From positions 1-64,000 of the forward strand of contig DAOVER010000008.1 of assembly GCA_030668875.1 (NCBI GenBank): 64,000 nucleotides of DNA, given 5' to 3'. Below, piece after piece: positions 9,668-20,801 of this stretch (its first letter is position 1; each line of letters begins with the position of its first letter). The stretch is from Candidatus Heimdallarchaeota archaeon. GTDB lineage: Archaea > Asgardarchaeota > Heimdallarchaeia > Heimdallarchaeales > Heimdallarchaeaceae. Made by a program: the position numbers and the translations under genes. The notes below the pieces were generated by a model that was given only the letters and a program-made list of their open reading frames with translations, was not told the DNA's origin and ran no database searches.

Positions 9668-11263
9668 ATGGAGTTACCAGCAGATTTTGAAGAAAGCTTA
9701 GAAGGATTAACAATAGAACATAGAGAATACCAAATAAGTGCTGTCAGTGAGATAATGGAAAAACTCTCTGAAGGTTCAATTCTTCTAAACTATCCATACG
9801 GTACAGGAAAGACAATCATCGCATTATTAACCTTTTATGCTATTAGACAGAACAACCCTAATGCTAAATTTCTATTCACTTCTGCAAGAGAAGCAGCAGG
9901 ACTTAGATGCCGTCAAGCACTAGAGATGGGTAAAAAGTTTGGATTTATTGACAAGTTAGGCTATTTTTATGACCCCAGTGGTAAAGGCATCAGCTTAAGA
10001 CAAAAAAGCAAGATGTATGAAGCTTCAACAGCTATTTTTGCACCTATTACATCGTTAATGAATGACTATTATGAGATGAAAACTAAACTAAGAGTCAATA
10101 TCTTGGAAAATATTACTATGTGCATTATAGATGAAGCAACTGATGTTTTGGCAAGAGATATGGCAGGTTTTCGTCTAAGCAAGTATTTTGATGGATTATT
10201 CAAATTCAGAGAAAAGGGGTTTGCTTTTCCTATCTTAGCCATGACTGGAACAAGAGATGGGGTACGTGCTAAAGCTGTTCTCAAATTATTGGGTAAGAAT
10301 ACTGCTTTAATGCAGAGGCTTGATTTATCACCCTATGAAACTGTCACAAAAATTCATAAAATCCGAAGGGAAGATTACATAAAAATAGATCAGCAAATAT
10401 CAATACAATTAACTAAACCAATAGAAATCATTCAAAAACATCTGGATGTAAAACTTTCACGCTTAGAAATCATCAAAATGTCGTATAGTGGAGTTTTAGA
10501 TCGGCTTGAAAATTTAAAGAATTTTCCTGCAAAATTGAATAAGTATCAGGTAAAGGATGCAGAAGCAAAGACTGCACTCATACTTGCTTTTAGAAGATTA
10601 TTCAAACTAAGTCATGCCAGATTATTATTACTTGAATCTACTCCAGGCGAATTTTTGAAATATATTGAATTAGATGAAAATAAGGATATTTTTAGAAGCA
10701 TTCATGAACCAAGTAAGGAACTCATAACTTACAGAGTTGATTTACCCAAATACGAAAACCCTGAAGAGAAAGTGACACGAGCTTTGGTACAACCAAAAAT
10801 CTATACAGCAATAGATATCATTCATGAGCATTTATTCAGAGGAGCGCAAATTCTGCTTTTCACTCGTTATCTAGCATTAGGTAGTTATCTTAATAGACTC
10901 CTCAATAATCTTGGTTTTCCTGAAGTTAAGTATTTATCAGGTCAAACAACGGAGGACATGAGGAGGATAGTTCTGAAGAATTTTGATGAAGGTAATGTTA
11001 ATGTTCTAATCTTTACACCTTTAGGAGGAAGAGGACTGAATTTAGAAGCAGCGGATGTAGTCATCCACCTTGACATCACAACAAACATAGATGATATGAT
11101 ACAAAGACGTGAAAGAGCTCGAGGATGTCTTGAATATGTGCTAGTTTTAGAAGAAACTAGTGAAGAAGGAAAGGTCAAAGATTACAAGAAACTGATAGAC
11201 AAAGATGAAGATAGAGAGGAAGAAAAAACAGACGAAGTTAATGATAACAAGAATATAGAATAG
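9668..11263 (+). CDS. SF2 DNA/RNA helicase-like ATPase
   Basis: A 531-residue superfamily 2 helicase-like protein. Motif I is YPYGTGKT (42-49), motif II is IIDEATD (a DEAT variant of the DEAH box), motif III is MTGTRD, and the second RecA domain has ILLFTRYLALGSYLNRLL, then VKYLSGQT, LIFTPLGGRGLNLEAADVVIH and motif VI QRRERARG, close to the Hef/FANCM and Mph1 style. About 130 helical residues lie between the two RecA domains, as in Hef-type enzymes. No nuclease domain follows. The C-terminal tail is very acidic. AGGGTT nine bases before the ATG supports this start; a TTG at 9659 is the alternative. A role in DNA repair or fork handling is inferred. Confidence 0.8.
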   Translation: MELPADFEESLEGLTIEHREYQISAVSEIMEKLSEGSILLNYPYGTGKTIIALLTFYAIRQNNPNAKFLFTSAREAAGLRCRQALEMGKKFGFIDKLGYFYDPSGKGISLRQKSKMYEASTAIFAPITSLMNDYYEMKTKLRVNILENITMCIIDEATDVLARDMAGFRLSKYFDGLFKFREKGFAFPILAMTGTRDGVRAKAVLKLLGKNTALMQRLDLSPYETVTKIHKIRREDYIKIDQQISIQLTKPIEIIQKHLDVKLSRLEIIKMSYSGVLDRLENLKNFPAKLNKYQVKDAEAKTALILAFRRLFKLSHARLLLLESTPGEFLKYIELDENKDIFRSIHEPSKELITYRVDLPKYENPEEKVTRALVQPKIYTAIDIIHEHLFRGAQILLFTRYLALGSYLNRLLNNLGFPEVKYLSGQTTEDMRRIVLKNFDEGNVNVLIFTPLGGRGLNLEAADVVIHLDITTNIDDMIQRRERARGCLEYVLVLEETSEEGKVKDYKKLIDKDEDREEEKTDEVNDNKNIE

Positions 11264-11269
11264 ATTTGT

Positions 11270-11512
11270 CTACCCCCCTCCGATAGGTGGAAACAACGAT
11301 AATATGCCGTTATTATCACTTATTGATGTTTCGGGTTTAATTTTTCTACCATTAAGTAGTATCAAATGTATCTCTGATATTTGAAAATCTAATTTTTTGA
11401 TAATTTCTTTTGCTGTAACTCCTTCTTCAAATTCCAGCACTAGAGGATTCATATCATTAATCTCTGGGTATTTTTTGCGCAACGTCGCAAAAACCTTGAC
11501 TAACACTTTCAT
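11270..11512 (-). CDS. MoaD/ThiS-like sulfur-carrier protein
   Basis: An 80-residue ubiquitin-fold protein ending in FPPIGGG, the C-terminal Gly-Gly that is adenylated and thiocarboxylated in MoaD. It begins MKVLVKVFATLRKKYPE, a typical MoaD first strand and helix. Its place just downstream of the tungsten aldehyde oxidoreductase gene, on the same strand, suggests it supplies sulfur for the pterin dithiolene of that enzyme. This small protein is separate from the ubiquitin-like protein at 48.1 kb, which carries an extra residue after Gly-Gly. The intergenic distance to the oxidoreductase is about 80 bases. Confidence 0.88.
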   Translation of the reverse strand: MKVLVKVFATLRKKYPEINDMNPLVLEFEEGVTAKEIIKKLDFQISEIHLILLNGRKIKPETSISDNNGILSLFPPIGGG

Positions 11513-11591
11513 AATTTTTCATTTTAGGATTAAAAGAAACTCGTTTAATAGCTTTGTTAAAAGAGAAAAAAAAGAAGAGGAAACTTCGATG

Positions 11592-13424
11592 TTAATTTAG
11601 TCCAAGCTCAGATATCTTGCTTACTGTGGGGATTCCATCTTCCCAACCACGTAAATGATAATATTCTTGTTTCATTGTCTCAAGGTCAACTGTTTGTCCT
11701 TCTGATGGTCCGGATGGCATCTTTTCGTCTGTCAATCTCTTTGGTAGGGTATCGTCTTTTCCTGACAATCCCAATTTATTTAATATCATACGTTCAAGAT
11801 TTGTTATTCGTTCACCTGTTTTAAGTAATTCATCAGCATTGACATCCCAGCCAGTAATTGGGCCAATCATTTCTGCATACTCATCTAAACCTAATGCGAA
11901 GGTTAGGAATAAACAATTAACAGAAGAATTTACAATACTTGTGAAATCTTGGAATGTCTTTGTAAGCTCAGCTTTTCCTTCAATAGTAAATCTATCTACA
12001 TCTCCAAGAACCTCTGCTGCGATGGTATATCCGGTAACGTGACAACCTCCTCTATTGCTTGTTGCATAATTAAGACCTATCCCTTTGGCACCTCTTGGAT
12101 CATAAGCAGGCATTTCTAGCCCCTTTACTTCCATTGACAAATCAGGAGCCCCATAATGTTGACACATCTTTCTCGATCCTTCACCAATCCAATAGCCCAA
12201 ACCTTGTCTATAAGCTGTCATCCAAGCTAATTCAACAACAGCGTCTGGATTTCCGAATTCAACTTTCAAACCCTGTGAATCATCTTCAGGTATTTTACCA
12301 TTTTGTGTTAGTTCCATTGCAGCTGCAATTGTAGAACCCATGCTTATTGGATCCATTCCTAATATGTCACAATAATGGTTTGCTCGTATAACAGCACTCA
12401 TATCACTTACAGCTGTTGAACCACCTAAAGCCCAAATGGATTCATATTCTGGACCTTCAGTATAAGACGTCTTATAGTTTCCTTTGTCAACTTTAGTTTT
12501 TCTACCGCAAGCAACAACACAACCATAACATGGGTGTTTACTAATAAGGTATTCTTCGGTTAGAGTTTCACCAGAGAGTTTTTCTGCTTCATCAAATACT
12601 CCAGATTGCCAATTTTTTGTTGGAAACAACCCATTTTGATTAACAATATTAACCAAGACAGCTGTACCATATGTTGGAAGACCTTGTCCTGTTACACCAT
12701 TCTCTTTCAACTTTTCTACGTGTTCCTTAACTTTAGAACCAAATTCTTTAGGATTGGCAATTTCAGGTTTAGCTTTACCTTCAACTATTATAGCTTTGAA
12801 ATTCTTTGAACCCATTACCGCACCTAACCCTGTTCTTCCAGCAGCTCTGTGTTCTTCATTCATAATAACAGCAATTGGAACTAAGTTTTCACCAGCTGGA
12901 CCAATACATGAAACACCAGCTCGTTTTACATTGTGTTTAGTTCTCAACCAATCTGAGGTTTCTATTGAATTCTTTCCCCAAAGCTCTGTAGCATCATGAA
13001 GCTCAGCTTTTTTATCTATCAAAGATAGATATGTAGGGCGATCAGCCTTACCAACTACGATTATACCATCATATCCAGCAAACTTTAATTTAGCGCCCCA
13101 TCGTCCACCTGAATTTCCTGAACCAATCGATCCTGTTAGAGGAGATTTAAGTGCCATTACGTGGTGTCTCCCACTGTTGGGGGATTTTGTACCTGTTACA
13201 GGTCCTGTTGCAAAAACTAAGATGTTATCGGGAGAAAGTGCATCCATTTCTTGTAGATTAATCCTTTTTTCTTCTAGTTTTTTAGCATATTCCCACATAT
13301 AGTGAACCGCTATTCCCTTGCCTCCTATGAATTTTCTAAGTATTTCATCAGAAAAAGTGAACTCTTCAAGTTCTTGAGTCGTTAAATTTACTTTTAACCA
13401 CTTGTTCATATATCCTTTTACCAT
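11592..13424 (-). CDS. aor: Tungsten aldehyde:ferredoxin oxidoreductase
   Basis: A 611-residue enzyme of the AOR family, oxidising aldehydes to acids with ferredoxin as acceptor; in fermentative archaea the aldehydes arise from 2-oxo acids of amino-acid breakdown. N-terminal features such as FIGGKGIAVHYMWEY, ATGPVTGTKSPNSGR, GSGNSGGRWGAKLKFAGYD and RAAGRTGLGAVMGSKN bind the bis-pterin tungsten cofactor. Cysteines of the 4Fe-4S site are in HPCYGCVVACGR plus a later Cys. The ATG at 13424 has GGAG upstream and gives the usual N-terminus; a longer reading to 13466 lacks support. It is divergent from a radical SAM protein and followed by a MoaD-like carrier. Confidence 0.93.
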   Translation of the reverse strand: MVKGYMNKWLKVNLTTQELEEFTFSDEILRKFIGGKGIAVHYMWEYAKKLEEKRINLQEMDALSPDNILVFATGPVTGTKSPNSGRHHVMALKSPLTGSIGSGNSGGRWGAKLKFAGYDGIIVVGKADRPTYLSLIDKKAELHDATELWGKNSIETSDWLRTKHNVKRAGVSCIGPAGENLVPIAVIMNEEHRAAGRTGLGAVMGSKNFKAIIVEGKAKPEIANPKEFGSKVKEHVEKLKENGVTGQGLPTYGTAVLVNIVNQNGLFPTKNWQSGVFDEAEKLSGETLTEEYLISKHPCYGCVVACGRKTKVDKGNYKTSYTEGPEYESIWALGGSTAVSDMSAVIRANHYCDILGMDPISMGSTIAAAMELTQNGKIPEDDSQGLKVEFGNPDAVVELAWMTAYRQGLGYWIGEGSRKMCQHYGAPDLSMEVKGLEMPAYDPRGAKGIGLNYATSNRGGCHVTGYTIAAEVLGDVDRFTIEGKAELTKTFQDFTSIVNSSVNCLFLTFALGLDEYAEMIGPITGWDVNADELLKTGERITNLERMILNKLGLSGKDDTLPKRLTDEKMPSGPSEGQTVDLETMKQEYYHLRGWEDGIPTVSKISELGLN

Positions 13425-13537
13425 TTTTTTATCTCCAAAGTAATGAATTAGTATAAATATACACAAACAAGTAAATATCTTTTTCCCAAAATGTTTATTT
13501 TTAGACTTTAAGATCAGTAAAAAGTAAGGAAAATAAG

Positions 13538-13546
13538 TAATAAATA
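13538..13546 (+). promoter_or_regulatory. TATA-like box of the radical SAM gene
   Basis: The sequence taataaata is centred about 27 bases before the ATG at 13569, the archaeal promoter spacing, which supports a leaderless transcript and argues against a TTG start at 13548. Confidence 0.4.
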
Positions 13547-13568
13547 TTTGATTGTTTTTAGTAAATTA

Positions 13569-14900
13569 ATGGAAGAAACAGTTCACCCAAAAATAATTCA
13601 AGTTGAACCAACAAATGTCTGTAATTTCTCTTGTTTAATGTGTTTAAACACTTATAGAAAGAATAAACCTCAAATATTTTTTAGTGATGATTTATTCCTT
13701 AAACTGGCAAAAGAGAATTTCTCTTTAATTGAAAGGTTGGTTCTTTATGGACTAGGAGAACCCCTTATGCATAGAAATTTTATAAAATTTCTAATTATCT
13801 CAAGAAAATACCTACCAGAAGAATCATCAATCTTTTTCTCTACAAATGGTTCTTTAATGGATAAAAAGAAAACTGACTACATTATTGAAAACAATTTAGC
13901 TGATGAGATAGCTTTCTCTTGTGAAGCATTGGATTGGCCTGATTCTTCTTCAGTAGGCCATTCTGAACAAATCACTTCTGTAAATTCAAATTTGAAATAC
14001 TTAGCTGAACACAAAAGAAGAGAGACCTTGAAATTAGGCGTAGAAACCGTTGTATTTGAATCAAATTTTAGACAGTTACCGAAATTTGTGAAACAAGTAG
14101 GAGACTTAGGAGCAGATTATTTATCAATAAGTCAAATTTACCCATTTAATTCAGTTTTTGCTAAACAAACTCTTTATACAATGATTACTAAAGAAGCATT
14201 AAGCATCTTGAAGGAGATTGGAGAGGGAGGGTGGAATCTTATACTTGGTTACTTACAAGAACGTTTTGCTGAAAAGACACAACACACTTACAAAAATATG
14301 TACAAATTTAAGGATAATATTGTAGAAAAGAAGAGACCTAAAGCTGATCTTTATTATAAATATTTTAATCGAGCTAAAAAAGAAAATGTTCATCTTAACA
14401 TCCCTCTCTTCATGGAAGAAAAAAATAAACTTCCATTATTAAAAGAGCTAGAAGAGGTATTTATGGAATGTATAAACATTGCAAATGATTATAAATTGAA
14501 ATTAAAACTTCCTGAAATTGTACCCTCATTCAAGAAGCGAGAATGCCCCTATATTTCTTCTGAAACTACTGTAATACGCTCGGATGGAGAGGTTGTACCA
14601 TGTTTTAATTATCTCTATGACCACAGATCATTTTTGAATCAACATGAAAGATATTCTCAAGCATTCTCATATGGAAATATTAAGAATGCATCATTGAAGG
14701 ATATTTGGAATACTCACAGCTACAAAAAACACAGAGCAAAACTTAAGAAAATAAATGAAAAGATTCCATATTGTGGAGACTGTGCACTCTCAACAAACAA
14801 TTGTTTTTATGCAACAGAAGGTACTTCAGATTGCTGGGGAACTGAACCCTTTTGCTCAGAATGTCCATATAGCTTAAACCTAACAAAATGTCTTCTTTAG
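13569..14900 (+). CDS. Radical SAM/SPASM protein, probable tungsten-oxidoreductase maturase
   Basis: A 443-residue radical SAM enzyme. The 4Fe-4S/SAM site is C18-x3-C22-x2-C25 (NVCNFSCLMC), followed by the GEP-like motif GLGEPLMH. The C-terminal third is Cys-rich, with CPYISSETTVIRSDGEVVPC, a DIW motif, CGDC and several further Cys, typical of a SPASM domain binding auxiliary clusters. It sits divergent to the tungsten aldehyde oxidoreductase, a position often taken by the radical SAM maturases of such oxidoreductases (the Cmo-like protein next to AOR in Pyrococcus is comparable). It probably modifies the cofactor or the enzyme, but the exact reaction is unknown. Confidence 0.82.
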   Translation: MEETVHPKIIQVEPTNVCNFSCLMCLNTYRKNKPQIFFSDDLFLKLAKENFSLIERLVLYGLGEPLMHRNFIKFLIISRKYLPEESSIFFSTNGSLMDKKKTDYIIENNLADEIAFSCEALDWPDSSSVGHSEQITSVNSNLKYLAEHKRRETLKLGVETVVFESNFRQLPKFVKQVGDLGADYLSISQIYPFNSVFAKQTLYTMITKEALSILKEIGEGGWNLILGYLQERFAEKTQHTYKNMYKFKDNIVEKKRPKADLYYKYFNRAKKENVHLNIPLFMEEKNKLPLLKELEEVFMECINIANDYKLKLKLPEIVPSFKKRECPYISSETTVIRSDGEVVPCFNYLYDHRSFLNQHERYSQAFSYGNIKNASLKDIWNTHSYKKHRAKLKKINEKIPYCGDCALSTNNCFYATEGTSDCWGTEPFCSECPYSLNLTKCLL

Positions 14901-15040
14901 TATGTGTAATTGCATAAGTATTAAGTAAGAATATTAGAAAATGACATTTCACTTTACACGATATTGAATAATAGGAATTGAATAAGTAAAATTGAGTAGA
15001 AGAAAAAACAAAATAGTAAATTAGTCCTTATTTCGCAAAA

Positions 15041-15050
15041 ATATATTTAA
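15041..15050 (+). promoter_or_regulatory. TATA-like box in a non-coding region
   Basis: The sequence atatatttaa, preceded by a purine-rich cgcaaaa stretch, looks like a good archaeal TATA box. Twenty-six bases on is about 15072, where a block of paired sequence begins and no protein start is found, so it may drive a non-coding RNA. Confidence 0.4.
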
Positions 15051-15071
15051 AATTCTATAGGATAAGTAGTA

Positions 15072-15275
15072 TTAGTGATTAGGGAGATTGAACTTACGTC
15101 CAATCTACCCTAAGACATTAAATGAAGTTCTTTCTAGCCACTAACTACTTAGTGTCTCGGGTATCCATACATTGTTACACTTATTATGATGCTTGTGTGA
15201 AGGAATACACACTGAAGAAAAGCCTGAAAGTGTAATAAGAAGTAAGCTTAAACTCCCTCCCGTTTATCCCTTGGT
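15072..15275 (+). ncRNA. Candidate structured non-coding RNA with a box C/D-like core
   Basis: No reading frame of note lies here, but several stems can be paired. TAGGGAGATTG at 15080-15090 pairs, with one bulge, with CAATCTACCCTA at 15101-15112. TTACACTT at 15175-15182 pairs exactly with AAGTGTAA at 15228-15235. GTGTG at 15195-15199 pairs with CACAC at 15208-15212. Inside the second stem the order is ATGATGC, near the C-box consensus RTGATGA, then CTGA directly before the closing arm, as in a box C/D guide RNA of 61 bases (15175-15235). A TATA-like box lies upstream and a T-rich stretch (TTGGTTTTTA, about 15271-15280) marks the end. Expression is unproven. Confidence 0.3.
15121..15138 (+). 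repeat. 18-base direct repeat, copy 1
   Basis: AATGAAGTTCTTTCTAGC occurs here and again at 15284-15301, the second copy beginning 163 bases after the first. The copies bracket most of the candidate structured RNA. Confidence 0.75.
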
Positions 15276-15283
15276 TTTTATCA

Positions 15284-15301
15284 AATGAAGTTCTTTCTAG
15301 C
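15284..15301 (+). repeat. 18-base direct repeat, copy 2
   Basis: Exact second copy of the repeat at 15121-15138. Just after it, the near-palindromic CTAGC...GCTAGC (about 15297-15312) adds local symmetry, as at the ends of small mobile elements, and the end of the remnant gene on the minus strand follows at 15324. Confidence 0.75.
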
Positions 15302-15323
15302 TGGTGCTAGCATGATATTGGTA

Positions 15324-15549
15324 TCAGAGTTCTAGCTCATAACGAGAGAACGCTGGTTTACCAAATTTGAAGGAAGCAGCTTTAACATAATCCTTCAATG
15401 CTAATCTTTCACCAAAGAGCCAGATTATAAAATCCTCTACGCCATTTTCCAAAGCTATGGTAGAAGCTTTTGCAATTAGTTGTTTGAAATATTTCCCTTC
15501 GGTAGCATAGGGGGGCTCAAGAGTATCAGATTCTATATGGAAAGGAAAT
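15324..15549 (-). pseudogene. Start-less C-terminal fragment of an unidentified protein
   Basis: The minus strand holds an open frame of about 75 codons ending TGA at 15324-15326. The protein looks real: it runs FPFHIESDTLEPPYATEGKY, then IALENGVEDFIIWLFGERLA, and ends GKPAFSRYELEL. No ATG, GTG or TTG start exists before the frame closes inside the end of the upstream dehydrogenase gene, so the N-terminal part has been lost. The ENGVEDFIIWLFGE stretch faintly recalls the last barrel strand of GH10-type glycosidases, but this is not firm. It lies directly behind the FAD dehydrogenase, so a deletion may have joined the two. Confidence 0.5.
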
Positions 15550-17178
15550 TTAGAGAGTAAACATGTTACCCCTATTGAAAATAGCTTGTGGATCTAATGC
15601 ATGCTTAACGGCACGCATCTGATTCACACCTTCTTCGCCATACATGATAAGAAGATATTCAATTTTTATTTTTCCGATACCATGTTCTGCGGAAACAGAG
15701 CCTCCAAATTCAACTGCTTTTTTAGCAAATATTTTGTAGAGTTTTTTACCTAAAGCTAATTCATCCATGTTACGTGGTAGGATGTTAAGATGAATATGAG
15801 AATCACCGATATGACCCCACATAACATACTCTAAACCATGTTCGAGCATTTTGTTATGATAAAGTTTCATCATTTCTCTAAAGTGTTGATGCTCTACAGA
15901 CATATCTGTACCAAGTTTGTGTATGCTAGGATACGCGTTCTTACGCTTTGCAATTATAGCATTTACTGTTTCTGGTACTGCATGACGCATAGCTTTGAAA
16001 CTCTCCTTTTCTACTTCGTCAAATGCTGACCAACATGAATCAATTGAAGAATTACATTCCATTGCTATTTCATCTAATTTTACAATGATATCTTCTAGGG
16101 TATCTTCACTGTAGGGAATTTCGAAGAAAATAGCTGTCTTAGCATCGGAAGGAATAGTCGAAAGATTTGCTAAAGCAGGACTTGTTTTCTGTTTGCTTTT
16201 CAGAAGTTCAAAAGAGTTCTCATCGAAGAATTCCATATATTCAACATTCAAATTTGGATCATCACGGAGTTTCTCAACGAAAAGCATAGAATCATCTTCT
16301 GCTGTAAAAAACATTACATTTGGTAAACCCATCGGTTTCTTTATTATCCACAAATCAACTTCAGTGATCATACCTAAAATACCCTCATTACCTACAAATA
16401 GATCTACTAAATCCATATCAGGGGTTGCAAAGAAACCAGCTGCATTCTTAGCTGTAGGCATCTTGTAAGTAGGCACTTTTACTACTATGTCTGCCCCAGA
16501 TTTTTTGAAAACAAAAATACCATTATCAGCTTTATATTCACCACGAGTTAAATCGAGAACTTCTCCAGAGTCTAGAACAATTCGTAAATGTCTAACCCAT
16601 GGACGCATAGCACCATACTTGAATGATCTGGCACCTGATGCATTTGCTGCAACTGAACCACCTACTGCTGCTGTCATTTCTGTTGGGTCAACGGGGAACA
16701 AGTATGTTTCAGACTCTTGTTTGAATTTCTTCACAATGTTATTATTTGGATCCAGATTATGCTCATCTGTGAATTCCTTATAACGGATAACATCATCTAA
16801 ATCTTTCAAGGTTATTCCGGGTTGAATTCTCACGAAATATTTTCCTACTTCCTTATCATAACCTATTCCAAGAACAGCGGTCATCTTATCTGTAGAGATA
16901 ACTGCACCATCAAATGGAACAGCTGAACCTACAATTCCAGTTCTTCCTCCTGAGATGGTTATGGGAATCTTCTCTTCACTCATTTTATTAATGATTGTAA
17001 CAACTTCGGATTCTTTTTTAGGGAAGAACAACCATTCAGCTGAACCTCCAGCAATCTTTGATTCATCAACAACATAATCAGCATTACTTGAAAGAATTGC
17101 TTCTTTTCCTTGAACTTTTTCAATCTCTTCAAATGTGCTTTTTTCGACTTTTAAAGCTGAAATAACGTTTGCTGTCAT
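15550..17178 (-). CDS. FAD-linked oxidoreductase, D-lactate dehydrogenase/glycolate oxidase GlcD type
   Basis: A 542-residue flavoprotein that oxidises a 2-hydroxy acid such as D-lactate or glycolate. The N-terminal FAD-binding-4 domain has ITISGGRTGIVGSAVPFDGA and, after DPTEMTAAVGGSVAANASGA, the RSFKYGAMRPWV stretch. The C-terminal FAD-oxidase domain ends with MWGHIGDSHIHLNI, the GGSVSAEHGIGKIK motif and DPQAIFNRGNMF, typical of the GlcD/Dld family. There is no membrane segment and no Cys-rich FeS domain, so electrons must pass to a partner not encoded beside it. The ATG at 17178 is the first in frame. The gene end abuts a remnant of another gene. Confidence 0.87.
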   Translation of the reverse strand: MTANVISALKVEKSTFEEIEKVQGKEAILSSNADYVVDESKIAGGSAEWLFFPKKESEVVTIINKMSEEKIPITISGGRTGIVGSAVPFDGAVISTDKMTAVLGIGYDKEVGKYFVRIQPGITLKDLDDVIRYKEFTDEHNLDPNNNIVKKFKQESETYLFPVDPTEMTAAVGGSVAANASGARSFKYGAMRPWVRHLRIVLDSGEVLDLTRGEYKADNGIFVFKKSGADIVVKVPTYKMPTAKNAAGFFATPDMDLVDLFVGNEGILGMITEVDLWIIKKPMGLPNVMFFTAEDDSMLFVEKLRDDPNLNVEYMEFFDENSFELLKSKQKTSPALANLSTIPSDAKTAIFFEIPYSEDTLEDIIVKLDEIAMECNSSIDSCWSAFDEVEKESFKAMRHAVPETVNAIIAKRKNAYPSIHKLGTDMSVEHQHFREMMKLYHNKMLEHGLEYVMWGHIGDSHIHLNILPRNMDELALGKKLYKIFAKKAVEFGGSVSAEHGIGKIKIEYLLIMYGEEGVNQMRAVKHALDPQAIFNRGNMFTL

Positions 17179-17562
17179 TAATGTCTCATCTGTTCTTTAC
17201 TGTCACTTTGTCAGTTTCAGAGTATTAGAATAAAAAGATTCACATTTTATGGAAATTATCTCTAAATATGTTTCCAGTTTAGTACGATCATTAGTTAAAA
17301 TAGAATTTTGTTGTTTCCTACATGATATTATGATCTGTCGAATTATTTTAGATTAATTCAATCAATTCCTTCATAGGCAAATGTCTGAAATTCTTTTACT
17401 GTAATATGCTCGTTTTACTGTTAAATTGTCTACAAGAAAATTTGCAGGAAGTAATGTTTTCTGTCCTTTTTATATACACGTAAGTGGGTTCTCCTTGTAA
17501 ACATAGTCTAGTTCATATTTAATGGGTAGGAAAGAACAAAAATAAAGAAGAAGAAAGAAAAT
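17179..17562. other. Intergenic region without recognised features
   Basis: This 384-base AT-rich stretch lies between the start of the FAD dehydrogenase and the end of the beta-galactosidase gene, both on the minus strand. I see no convincing frame, stem or repeat; it should hold the dehydrogenase promoter. Confidence 0.4.
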
Positions 17563-20703
<3,141 letters not shown>

Positions 20704-20801
20704 TCATATTGTCATATTAAATGTATTGTTAATCAATTTAACAAGAGTGCAATAGATGAATATTACGGGGGTTTTTATAAGAAAATCAGACTAAAAAAGC
20801 G

